From JASTVH01 sp042862465 (GTDB lineage: Bacteria > Pseudomonadota > Gammaproteobacteria > Pseudomonadales > Oleiphilaceae): 64,000 nt of DNA. The notes under the pieces are model-generated. The model saw only the letters and a program-made list of their open reading frames with translations. It was not told where the DNA came from and searched no databases. Made by a program: the position numbers and the translations under genes. Below, piece after piece: positions 43,814 to 51,675 of this stretch. The stretch covers positions 124,001-188,000 of the forward strand of contig JASTVH010000002.1 in assembly GCA_042862465.1 (NCBI GenBank), read 5' to 3'. Each line of letters starts with the position of its first letter. Within the stretch, counting starts at the first letter, position 1.

Positions 43814-43834
43814 GTTGCGAGGTTTCTTGCAAAT

Positions 43835-44002
43835 TTCGGCATTCTCGGAACGGTCTCCCTGGGCCGCAGCCTCGGAAACAGCCTGAGTGACTTCGGGACG
43901 CTTGACCTTCCACAGATAGTGGAGCTCGTCCTTGAGTTGGCGGGCACCTTCAGGAGTAATGTAGCGGGCTCCGGGCGCCCGCGGCGGCCTGTAGCGACTC
44001 AT
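43835..44002 (-). pseudogene. greB: Host greB, 5' part, cut by island
   Basis: From ATG 44002 it reads GreB from MSRYRPPRAPGARYITPEG through KDELHYLWKVKRPEVT to GDRSENAE (56 codons), then switches to ICKKPRNTYY and a stop at 43802 inside island sequence. Normal GreB continues with YIYGKKRLREIDRR-type sequence after this point. So only the first third remains, and the acidic tip is broken off. The 3' part should lie left of the window beyond the island's left end. A short 66-aa product would be inactive. The style is Pseudomonas/Marinobacter-like, unlike the island copy. Confidence 0.9.
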
Positions 44003-44109
44003 GGCATTCTCTTTCGGTTAAACACTGTCAGCGATGATAGGCCCAGCCAGGAACGGTTGCCAATCGAAACCAGGGGGAGCGGGATAACGGCCGGGTCTTT
44101 CGGCCACCC

Positions 44110-44136
44110 AAAAAAAGACCCCGAGGATACGGGGTC
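44110..44136 (-). terminator. Intrinsic terminator, minus strand
   Basis: gaccccg (44117-44123) and cggggtc (44130-44136) form a 7-bp stem with a 6-nt loop. On the minus strand it is followed by seven T (44116-44110). It must end a minus-strand transcript that starts to the right, where no gene is known. Confidence 0.75.
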
Positions 44137-44467
44137 AAGGCTAGCGCTGTCTTGGAGGGAGCAATCTCTTTTCAGAGAGCACCTGCAGATCAGTCAATCA
44201 CTGTACCGATCTACTCTTCCAGCATAACGTAGTGGCCTTAACTCTCTCTGGCTGGGGGATTACCATTTAGTTATCTCAGACACTTAGCGTTCCCTGGCCC
44301 CGCTGAAACCTGGATCGGCCAAGGTGCAGCGGTCCCCTGCGGAGGTGGGGAAAAGTAAATTAGGTTGAGGACTCTAATGCCTCGGCGTATCTTTCCAGCA
44401 GAAAAATTGGGTCTGCCCAACGGCTCGACCCGACCGGATTCTCAACGACGTTCTAGGGGGCGCACAG
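44137..44467. other. 331-bp gene-free stretch, possible minus-strand sRNA
   Basis: No open frame of note. A strong minus-strand terminator lies at its left end, but the gene on its right (44468) runs on the plus strand, so a minus-strand non-coding transcript between is plausible. No known RNA family was recognised. The plus-strand promoter of 44468 must also be here. Confidence 0.35.
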
Positions 44468-44770
44468 ATGAAATTCGACAAACTGGTCGATTCCGCATTG
44501 GAAGGCTTGGATAACCTGGGTTATCAACTGGAAACCATGGGCATCAGTGATCGCGTAAACCGCCATACCGTGATTGCCTACGCCATGGCCGAGCAATATC
44601 ACCTGCAGGGTGAACTGGACAGCCTGAAGGCGCGGGTTGGCCATTACCAGCTGCAGGCCGAGCGCACGGTCGGCTTTTTCGAGAAGCTGGCTCGCGACAG
44701 CGTGGATCTGGCGCTGAAACCGGCCCGATTCTCCTTCGACACGGTGCGTGGCCTGCTGCGTCAGGACTGA
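44468..44770 (+). CDS. Small conserved-looking protein, core region
   Basis: 100 aa, soluble, helical (DSALEGLDNLGYQLETMG, then VNRHTVIAYAMAEQYHLQGE). No motif recognised. Codon use matches the core genome, and the frame is clean from a good ATG. It lies between greB and a convergent histidine kinase gene, with which its end overlaps by 10 bp. Confidence 0.65.
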   Translation: MKFDKLVDSALEGLDNLGYQLETMGISDRVNRHTVIAYAMAEQYHLQGELDSLKARVGHYQLQAERTVGFFEKLARDSVDLALKPARFSFDTVRGLLRQD

Positions 44771-46251
44771 TCCGCCGCACTGGAAGAGACGGAGGCGATA
44801 TCTTTCGCCTCCGGCTTGTCGGAAACCGCCGACTGGCCCTTGAGGCGCTTCTTCTTGCGCCCTTCCCATTCTCGCGGGAAGGTCAGGATCACTCTCAGTC
44901 CAGGCTGTTCCTGGCCCTCAAACCGATCCCGCAGCTCCACCCGCCCACTGTGGATGTCCATAACCGCATTGACCAGTGAAAGCCCCAAGCCATTGCCGGG
45001 CTTGGAACGACTCTTGGTCACCCGGTAGAACCGCTGGAACACCTTCTTCTTTTCGTCATCGGGAATGCCCTGGCCGCTGTCAGCCACCTCGAGCACCGCT
45101 TCGCCATCGTAGGCGCCCACCTCGATCCGTATCTCACCCCCTTCCGGCGTGTACTTGATGGCGTTGTCGATCAGGTTGCTGATCATCTGAAACAGCAAAT
45201 CCCGATCCCCCATCACCACCGGGTTATTGTCGACCCGGCATTTGATGGCCTGCTCCTTGTCCTCCGCCAGCGCCTCATAAAGTTCGACGGCGTCGTTGAC
45301 CAGATCACCCAGCTGAACCGGGCTCTTCTCGAATTGTTTGCCTCCGGTTTCCAGCCGCGCAATACGCAGCAAGGCATTGAAGGTCGCCAGCAACTGGTCG
45401 GCTTCCTCCACCGCACGGCCGACTTCCTCCTGGGCCTGGGGGTCGTCCACCACCAACAGGGTGTTTTCCAGCTTGGAACGCAGCCGTGTCAGCGGCGTGC
45501 GCAAATCGTGGGCAATGTTATCGGAAACGTGCCGGATACCTTCCATCAGGTAGACAATGCGGTCCAGCATCTGGTTGAGGTTGTCGGCCAACTGGTCAAA
45601 ATCGTCCTCGGTACCTCGGGTGGGAATACGCAGCGACAGGTCGCCGTTCATGATGCGCTGGGCGGTGCCGTTGATCACCTCGATACGTCGGGTGGTGCCA
45701 CGACTCATCATGATGCCGCCCACCAGAGCCAGTGCCAGGGTAATCGCCATGCCCCAGTTGATCGCACGCTCGATCAAATCGCGCAGGGTAGCCAGTTCCT
45801 GCACGTCGCGTCCCACCAGCAGGCGCAACCCGCCCTGGACCTCGAAAACACGGGCACGCGCCTCACGCGGCTCGCCTTTCCAGCCCATGGATTCATCCAG
45901 CTGAAAATTGATCCATCCGTTGGTGACGGTGCGGGTATTGGGCCAGTGCGCCAGATTACCCGCCAGCTTGCGGTAGTCCTTGGTGGTGAAGAGATAGAGG
46001 GATTTGCCCTGAGGATCCCGGGAGACGCGCTCCCGGATGATACTGATCAGCCCGTTAATGCCGCGACTGCGGTATTGCTCGGCCAGCCCCACGATCTCCG
46101 CTTCGATGGTTTCGTCGGTCTGTTCGCTGATGAAGCCGGCAGTCTGCCAGTAAATGAAAGCCAGAAGCACAAACACGGAGGAGGCAAAAACCACCATGTA
46201 CAACAGCGCGAGCTGAAATGTAGAGGTCCTCAGTAGGCTAGGAATCTTCAC
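44761..46251 (-). CDS. Sensor histidine kinase (HAMP)
   Basis: 496-aa inner-membrane sensor. TM1 is about residues 12-35, then a periplasmic domain to ~162, then TM2 (INWGMAITLALALVGGIMM). HAMP follows (~185-235). The phospho-acceptor is H248 in AHDLRTPL, and the ATPase domain shows NLIDNAIKYTP, DSGQGIP and GNGLGLSLV. It phosphorylates the regulator encoded just upstream, whose stop lies 14 bp inside this gene's start. Signal unknown. It is a standard OmpR-partner kinase; the last ~35 residues are a basic, Ser/Ala-rich tail. Confidence 0.88.
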   Translation of the reverse strand: MKIPSLLRTSTFQLALLYMVVFASSVFVLLAFIYWQTAGFISEQTDETIEAEIVGLAEQYRSRGINGLISIIRERVSRDPQGKSLYLFTTKDYRKLAGNLAHWPNTRTVTNGWINFQLDESMGWKGEPREARARVFEVQGGLRLLVGRDVQELATLRDLIERAINWGMAITLALALVGGIMMSRGTTRRIEVINGTAQRIMNGDLSLRIPTRGTEDDFDQLADNLNQMLDRIVYLMEGIRHVSDNIAHDLRTPLTRLRSKLENTLLVVDDPQAQEEVGRAVEEADQLLATFNALLRIARLETGGKQFEKSPVQLGDLVNDAVELYEALAEDKEQAIKCRVDNNPVVMGDRDLLFQMISNLIDNAIKYTPEGGEIRIEVGAYDGEAVLEVADSGQGIPDDEKKKVFQRFYRVTKSRSKPGNGLGLSLVNAVMDIHSGRVELRDRFEGQEQPGLRVILTFPREWEGRKKKRLKGQSAVSDKPEAKDIASVSSSAADQS

Positions 46252-46918
46252 GCAACATGTATCCTGCGCCTCTCACCGTATGCAGCAGTGGTCGCTCGAA
46301 CCCCTTGTCGATCTTGGACCGCAGACGGCTGATGTGGACGTCGATGACATTGGTCTGGGGGTCAAAATGATAGTCCCACACCTTCTCAAGAAGCATGGTA
46401 CGGGTCAAAACCTGGCCGGCGTTGCGCATCAGGTATTCCAGCAGACGGAATTCCCGCGGCTGGACATCAATCTGTTGGCCGCTGCGTTTCACCGTGCGGG
46501 CCAGCAGATCCATTTCCAGATCGGCGACGTTAAGCACCGTCTCCGTTTCGGAGGTGGACTTGGAACGGCGGGCCAGCGCTTCCAGGCGGGCCAGCAGTTC
46601 GGTGAAGGAAAACGGCTTGGTGAGATAGTCGTCACCGCCACCGCGCAGACCCTCGACACGGGCATCGACATCACCCAGGGCACTCAGAATCAACACCGGC
46701 GTCTGGTTCCCGGTGGCGCGCACGGTCTTGATGATGTTGAGGCCGTCCATGCTCGGCAGCATGCGGTCGATGATCATGACGTCGTATTCTTCGCTGTTGG
46801 CCAGCATCATGCCTTCCTTGCCGTCCGGGGCATGGTCTACGACGAAATCCGATTCCCGCAATCCTTTTATCAGGTAGTTGGCCACTTCCTGATCGTCTTC
46901 AATGACAAGTACGCGCAC
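46238..46918 (-). CDS. OmpR-family response regulator
   Basis: 226 aa. Receiver domain with acidic pair (EDD at 7-9) and phosphorylation site D51 (MIIDRMLP), then Lys about 105 (LTKPF). C-terminal winged helix (~130-225) with REFRLLEYL and VDVHISRLRSKID. First gene of the two-component operon; the kinase start overlaps its end. Target genes are not shown by sequence; autoregulation is likely. Confidence 0.9.
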   Translation of the reverse strand: MRVLVIEDDQEVANYLIKGLRESDFVVDHAPDGKEGMMLANSEEYDVMIIDRMLPSMDGLNIIKTVRATGNQTPVLILSALGDVDARVEGLRGGGDDYLTKPFSFTELLARLEALARRSKSTSETETVLNVADLEMDLLARTVKRSGQQIDVQPREFRLLEYLMRNAGQVLTRTMLLEKVWDYHFDPQTNVIDVHISRLRSKIDKGFERPLLHTVRGAGYMLREDS

Positions 46919-47174
46919 CTTTTAGCACCTCCAATCAATTGAGGGAACGTTGAACCGTCGCCCTGAAACTTGTCGTGGCGAACGGTTGAATACTTGTCCT
47001 TCCGTAGCCTAAGCATTCAAAGATTACAGGCAAAGTTACAAACCCGAAAGCTATGGAGTCTGTGATCCAATCCTGCCTGTCCTCTGCAGGGTCCCAAACA
47101 GGGGGTGCCTAAGTCCCAGATATGTCGCCAAAAAAGGACGAAGGGCGCACCTGCCATCGCAACATGTTCTCTCA

Positions 47175-47954
47175 CTATGGGCGCGAAAGCCAGGTTTCAA
47201 GGCTGGCCTCGGTTGAGCCGGAAGGGCGGTACTCGGCACTGACCCAGCCGCGGTAGCCGGCCGCGTCGATAGCCTCGAAAACCCGGGGAAAGTGGATTTC
47301 CCCGGTACCCGGCTCATGCCGCCCGGGGTTATCGGCAAACTGGATATGACCAATGCGGTCACGGTAGCGTTCAAACGTGCGAATCAGGTCACCGGCCTGA
47401 ATCTGCTGATGGTAGAGGTCCAACTGCAGGTAGGCATTGGGTCGGTCGATGGCATCGAGCGCCGCAACGACTCGCTCACAGCGATCAAGAAAGAAGCCCG
47501 GCATATCCACGCGGCTATTGATGGCTTCCACCATCAGATCGCAGCCCTCGGAAGCCAGGGCATCTGCGGCCCAGGCCAGATTGGCCAGCAGGGTATCCCA
47601 GCACTGCGAAGGATCCGATGACTCGGGCACCAATCCCGCCAGGCAATTCATCTGCCGACAACCGAGCCTGTCGGCATAGGCCAGGGCCTGCTCCACACCG
47701 CGGCGGAACTCGGACTCCCGCCCTGGGTGACAGGCAACCCCCCGCTCTCCCGCCTCCCAATCACCGGGAGGGAGATTGAACAGCACCTGCTGCAGTCCGT
47801 TTCCAGTCAGGTGCCGGGCGAGGGTTTCGGCTTCCCAGGCATAGGGAAACAGGTATTCCACCCCCTCGAAGCCAGCCTTCGCGGCCGGTTCGAAGCGATC
47901 AAGAAAATCATGCTCATTGAAGAGCAGGGTCAGGTTGGCAGCAAACCGGGGCAT
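47175..47954 (-). CDS. hyi: Hydroxypyruvate isomerase
   Basis: 259 aa, TIM-barrel xylose-isomerase-like fold. It converts hydroxypyruvate and tartronate semialdehyde. Family marks: MPRFAANLTLLF at the start, NCLAGLVP, MVEAINSRVDMPGFFLD (metal-site Glu), LQLDLYHQQI, and PGRHEPGTGEI. It begins 3 bp after the reductase gene, forming the pair seen in glyoxylate catabolism. Glyoxylate carboligase is not in the window. Confidence 0.9.
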   Translation of the reverse strand: MPRFAANLTLLFNEHDFLDRFEPAAKAGFEGVEYLFPYAWEAETLARHLTGNGLQQVLFNLPPGDWEAGERGVACHPGRESEFRRGVEQALAYADRLGCRQMNCLAGLVPESSDPSQCWDTLLANLAWAADALASEGCDLMVEAINSRVDMPGFFLDRCERVVAALDAIDRPNAYLQLDLYHQQIQAGDLIRTFERYRDRIGHIQFADNPGRHEPGTGEIHFPRVFEAIDAAGYRGWVSAEYRPSGSTEASLETWLSRP

Positions 47955-47957
47955 CGG

Positions 47958-48839
47958 CTACTCGTCACTCAGGCGTTGTTGATTGAGGTGTTCCAGATGC
48001 AGCAGCAACCCGCTGTGATCAACATCCGCATGGCCCTCTGCGATCAGCGCGCGATAGGCCTCGTACACCCGCTCGCTGAGCGGCAGCGTGAGATCTTCGG
48101 CACGCGCTTCGTCGAGAATCATGCGCAGGTCCTTGAGCTGGATGCGCGCCGGGGCGCCGGGCTCGAAGTTGCGTTCCAGCATGCGTTGGCCGTGCTGGTC
48201 GAGAATCGCACTGCCGGCAAAACCGCCCATGAGCGCCTCGCGGACGGCGGCAGGATCGGCGCCACCGCGGGCGGCCAGCAACAGGGCTTCGGAAACGGCA
48301 CCAATGGTGATACCGACAACCGCTTGATTGGCCAGTTTGGCCAGCTGCCCCGCGCCCGAAGGTCCGATATAGGTGGCCTTGCCCAGCGCCCTGAGAACCG
48401 CCTGTGCGTCCTCGAAATCATCCCGATGGCCGCCCGCCATGATGCTGAGCGTCCCCGCCGCCGCGCCCCGGGTACCGCCCGAGACCGGCGCATCCAGTGG
48501 GCGAGCGCCCCGGTAACGGATATCCTCGGCCAGGGCGCGGGCCGTGGCAGGGGGAATGGAGCTCATATCGATGACCAGCGTGCCCGGCGCCAGGGCATCC
48601 AGCGTCCCTTCGGCGGCAAGCACCTCTTCGACCACCGGCCCGTTTTCCAGCATGGTGATGACCACATCAGCCCCGGTAACCGCATCAGCCGGCGTGTCGG
48701 CAATCGTGGCGCGCCCCTTGAAGGCTTCCGCCTTGCTGCGGGTCCGATTCCAGAGACGGAGCTCAAAACCCGCCTCCAGGAGATTCTCCACCATGGGCCG
48801 GCCCATCAAACCGATCCCCAGAAAAGCAACTGTGGTCAT
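47958..48839 (-). CDS. glxR: 2-hydroxy-3-oxopropionate reductase (GlxR/GarR)
   Basis: 293-aa beta-hydroxyacid dehydrogenase. It reduces tartronate semialdehyde to glycerate with NAD(P)H. The Rossmann motif FLGIGLMGRPM is at the N-terminus, substrate-site DAPVSGGTRGAAAGTL lies in the middle, and the catalytic Lys is in GAGQLAKLANQ. Gene pair with hyi supports the glyoxylate-pathway reading over other family members. Symbol glxR versus garR cannot be decided from sequence. Confidence 0.85.
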   Translation of the reverse strand: MTTVAFLGIGLMGRPMVENLLEAGFELRLWNRTRSKAEAFKGRATIADTPADAVTGADVVITMLENGPVVEEVLAAEGTLDALAPGTLVIDMSSIPPATARALAEDIRYRGARPLDAPVSGGTRGAAAGTLSIMAGGHRDDFEDAQAVLRALGKATYIGPSGAGQLAKLANQAVVGITIGAVSEALLLAARGGADPAAVREALMGGFAGSAILDQHGQRMLERNFEPGAPARIQLKDLRMILDEARAEDLTLPLSERVYEAYRALIAEGHADVDHSGLLLHLEHLNQQRLSDE

Positions 48840-49095
48840 TGTGGTTCCCTACTTCTTTGCACAGAACGCCATGGTAGCCGGGCGCCCGACAGGAGGCCAG
48901 CCGGGGCCGCTCACAGGCCTGACCTCATGCGGGCAGCATTTCCGGATCGGCTCCCCAGAGGATTTGTAACAAATTGTTTTTTAACGATGTTTTACCGGCC
49001 ACTTAGATAGCAAACGAACAATACCTGCTAAAATCATGGCATCTTGAAGCCCCCTTCCCGGCCACCCTTTCAGCCACAGGAAACTGCCGAATCCG

Positions 49096-51117
49096 ATGTT
49101 TCGACGCCCTGTTTTTGCCGCCCCCCGGACATACCTGCTACTGCTGCTTTGCGCGGCGCCTGCTCTCCAGGCGGAGGAACAGGCGGGCATGGGCGCCTTG
49201 ATGGACATGCCCCTGGCGGATCTGGCCAACATGCCGGTCACGGTCACATCCGTTTCCAAGCACCCCGAGGAGCGCCGCCAGGCCGCTTCGGCCATTTACG
49301 TCATCGACCAGGAAGACATCCGCCGATCCGCCGCCACCACCATCCCCGAAGTCCTGCGCATGGTGCCGGGGCTGGAGGTGGCCCGTATCGACGCCAACAA
49401 ATGGGCCATCACGTCCCGGGGCATGAATCATGAGTTCGCCAACAAACTGCTGGTGATGGTCGATGGGCGCAGCGTCTATACACCGATGTTTGGCGGGGTT
49501 TACTGGGATATTCAGGGACTCCCGATGCGGGACATCGAGCGCATCGAAGTGATTCGCGGCCCCGGCGCCTCCCTCTGGGGTGCCAATGCCGTCAACGGCG
49601 TGATCAATATCATTACCCGCTCGGCGGCCGAAACACAGGGTACCGTGGTGTCCGGCTACGGCAGCAACACACAACAGAATGCCACCGTACGGGAAGGGCT
49701 GGCACTGGGAGGTAACAGCTACCTGCGCCTCTGGGGGCGAACGCACCACTTTGACAGCCTGGAACGCCCCGAGGGCGCGGGCGATGACGACTGGTACCTG
49801 AACAAAGTGGGAGCCCGCCTGGATTCCCGGCAAGGCGACACGCACTGGGAGGCCGATGCCAGCCTTTACGAGGCCAGCATGCATGACACCAGCCTGTTCC
49901 CATCACTCACGCCGCCTTACCAGGCTTTCTATGATGATGACATCAATGCCGATGGCGGTCATGCCCGGGTGCGCTGGGATACTGATTTCTCGCCCGATCA
50001 CAGCGTGACCGTTCAGGGCTATTACGATCACAGCCGACGGGAAAGGGGCTATGCCGATGAAATCCGTAACATTCTGGATTTCGAGGCACAACACAACTGG
50101 ACCATTGACCCCTCACGGCAATGGCAGTGGGGTCTTAACTTCCGCATCACTCACGATAACCTGGACGCCACGTCGCCACTGGCTTTTGAAGACGACCGAA
50201 CAACCAGCCGCCTGACCAGTCTTTACGGCCAGTACACGCAGTGGGTGGCCGACCACCGGGGCAAATGGGTACTGGGATCAAAGCTCTCCCACACCAACGA
50301 AGCCGGCTTCAACATTCAACCGACGGCACGTTTCAACTGGAACCTCAGCGACCGGCATCTGGTCTGGGCCAGCATTTCCCGGGCGGTACGCACCCCGGCG
50401 CGCTACGAGCGCGACAGCCGCATCGACCTGCTGGCCGGCCCCGACCCCGACGGCGGGCCTTTACCCGTGCTGGTGACTTTCGTGGCCGATGACAGCTTCG
50501 AGGAAGAGAAGCTGACCGCTTACGAACTGGGACTGCGTGATCAGTTCACTCCCACCCTGTCGCTGGATACGGCCTTCTTCTATAACCACTATCAGGACCT
50601 GCTGGCTTTCAAGGCCCGCGCCCCCTATGTGGAAACACAGCCTCAACCCACTCATGTGGTGCTGCCCTATGAATACGTGAACTACTCTCAGGCCAACAGC
50701 TATGGCTTCGAGTCCGTCGTTGACTGGGTGGCCACCGACCGCTGGCGCATCGAACTCAGCTACAGCTTTCTGCACATGCAGCTGAAGAAGTCAGACGATC
50801 CGAAGGTTCTCGATTTTGTGGGACTGGACGGCTACTCGCCCCGGCATCAGGTGAAGCTGCATTCCTACTACAATCTGGCCCCGGACTGGGAGCTGGATAC
50901 GCAGGTCTATTATGTCGACGATCTGGACGCGCTCGACGTCGAGGCCTATACCCGCCTGGATATACGCCTGGGCTGGAACCCCACCCCGGATTTCCAGCTG
51001 AGCCTGGGGGGCAAGAATCTGCTTGACCCCCGGCACCGGGAATTCGCCCGAACCCTCGTGGCCGTCCCCGGTGAAGTCGAACGAAGTGTATACGTGAGCG
51101 CGGCCTATGCGTTTTGA
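49096..51117 (+). CDS. TonB-dependent outer membrane receptor
   Basis: 673 aa. Signal peptide ends near residue 26 (LQAEEQ). The plug domain has the typical AIYVIDQEDIRRSAATTIPE, PGLEVARID and IEVIRGPGASLWG, NGVINIITR sequence. The ~500-residue rest is a beta barrel, ending in the canonical C-terminal Phe (YVSAAYAF). The barrel resembles receptors for siderophores or vitamins, but the ligand is not given by sequence. It leads an operon with a YfiR-like protein and a GGDEF/EAL enzyme, an arrangement that ties transport or sensing at the outer membrane to c-di-GMP. Confidence 0.88.
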   Translation: MFRRPVFAAPRTYLLLLLCAAPALQAEEQAGMGALMDMPLADLANMPVTVTSVSKHPEERRQAASAIYVIDQEDIRRSAATTIPEVLRMVPGLEVARIDANKWAITSRGMNHEFANKLLVMVDGRSVYTPMFGGVYWDIQGLPMRDIERIEVIRGPGASLWGANAVNGVINIITRSAAETQGTVVSGYGSNTQQNATVREGLALGGNSYLRLWGRTHHFDSLERPEGAGDDDWYLNKVGARLDSRQGDTHWEADASLYEASMHDTSLFPSLTPPYQAFYDDDINADGGHARVRWDTDFSPDHSVTVQGYYDHSRRERGYADEIRNILDFEAQHNWTIDPSRQWQWGLNFRITHDNLDATSPLAFEDDRTTSRLTSLYGQYTQWVADHRGKWVLGSKLSHTNEAGFNIQPTARFNWNLSDRHLVWASISRAVRTPARYERDSRIDLLAGPDPDGGPLPVLVTFVADDSFEEEKLTAYELGLRDQFTPTLSLDTAFFYNHYQDLLAFKARAPYVETQPQPTHVVLPYEYVNYSQANSYGFESVVDWVATDRWRIELSYSFLHMQLKKSDDPKVLDFVGLDGYSPRHQVKLHSYYNLAPDWELDTQVYYVDDLDALDVEAYTRLDIRLGWNPTPDFQLSLGGKNLLDPRHREFARTLVAVPGEVERSVYVSAAYAF

Positions 51118-51133
51118 CTCCCATCGTAACCGG

Positions 51134-51670
51134 ATGGGTTTCGCCGTGAAGAAAGGGATAAGGCGGCTGCTTCCCTGGTTGCTGCTGCCTGCTCTGGCGT
51201 TCGTTCCGCTTGGCCAGGCTGCGGCAGCCCCCTATGACTTCCAGCTCAAGACCGTCTATCTGTTCAAATTCACCGACTATGTGGAGTGGCCTTCCGCCAA
51301 TCCCTCAGTCCGCCTGTGCTTTCTGGATCGCAATCCCTACCCCAAGGTTGTGGCGCAGGCACAAGCAGCATGGAAGGGGCGTCGCCAGGTGCAGGTTGTC
51401 GTGGTGTCGCGCCAGGATGTCACCGGCCACTGCGATGTACTCTACCTCCCGCCCGAAACCCGCCCACTGGGCAGCAAACTCAAAACATTCGCCCAAAGCG
51501 GGACCCTGCTGGTGGGTGAGGATCCCGATTTCCTGACCCATGGCGGCATGATCCGTCTGGTCACCACAGCCCAGGGAGTGGCTTTTGATATCAACCTCAA
51601 AGCCCTGCATGCAGCCGATCTCCGCGTGAGCTCCGCCTTGCTGCGTGTGGCCCGGCACCTGGAAGAGTAA
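51134..51670 (+). CDS. YfiR-like periplasmic protein (DUF4154)
   Basis: About 178 aa, exported. The signal peptide is visible (KKGIRRLLPWLLLPALAFVPL, cleaved after AQAAAA-type Ala run). The mature part has the YfiR marks: FQLKTVYLFKFTDYVEWP near its start, CDVLYLPPE, LLVGEDPDFLTHGGMI, FDINLKAL. YfiR in Pseudomonas represses its partner diguanylate cyclase from the periplasm. The frame is open from 51107, overlapping the receptor stop; ATG 51134 or GTG 51146 is a more natural start for the signal peptide. No strong SD settles it. Confidence 0.8.
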   Translation: MGFAVKKGIRRLLPWLLLPALAFVPLGQAAAAPYDFQLKTVYLFKFTDYVEWPSANPSVRLCFLDRNPYPKVVAQAQAAWKGRRQVQVVVVSRQDVTGHCDVLYLPPETRPLGSKLKTFAQSGTLLVGEDPDFLTHGGMIRLVTTAQGVAFDINLKALHAADLRVSSALLRVARHLEE

Positions 51671-51675
51671 GAGAC

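Larger units (their letters stand above)
1..43834. mobile_element. Genomic island of gamma-mobile-trio type, left end outside window
   Basis: Accessory DNA of visibly lower GC than the right third of the window. It starts with a recombinase trio (gmtY, gmtZ, gmtX) and is packed with defence, toxin and hypothetical genes. It ends abruptly inside the chromosomal greB at about 43834/43835, where the GreB reading frame changes to unrelated AT-rich sequence. The left junction is not in the window because the first gene is already open at base 1. Known: gamma-mobile-trio elements carry these three genes at one end and are rich in anti-phage and toxin cargo. Inferred: integration into greB rather than a tRNA gene; no tRNA is visible at the junction. 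Confidence 0.8.

Noticed and set aside
43919..44227. Plus-strand 102-aa frame
   Set aside because: It runs antisense over the greB remnant and into the terminator; composition is not protein-like.
43801..44467. tRNA gene as the integration site
   Set aside because: No cloverleaf or conserved tRNA ends were seen on either strand; the junction lies in greB.
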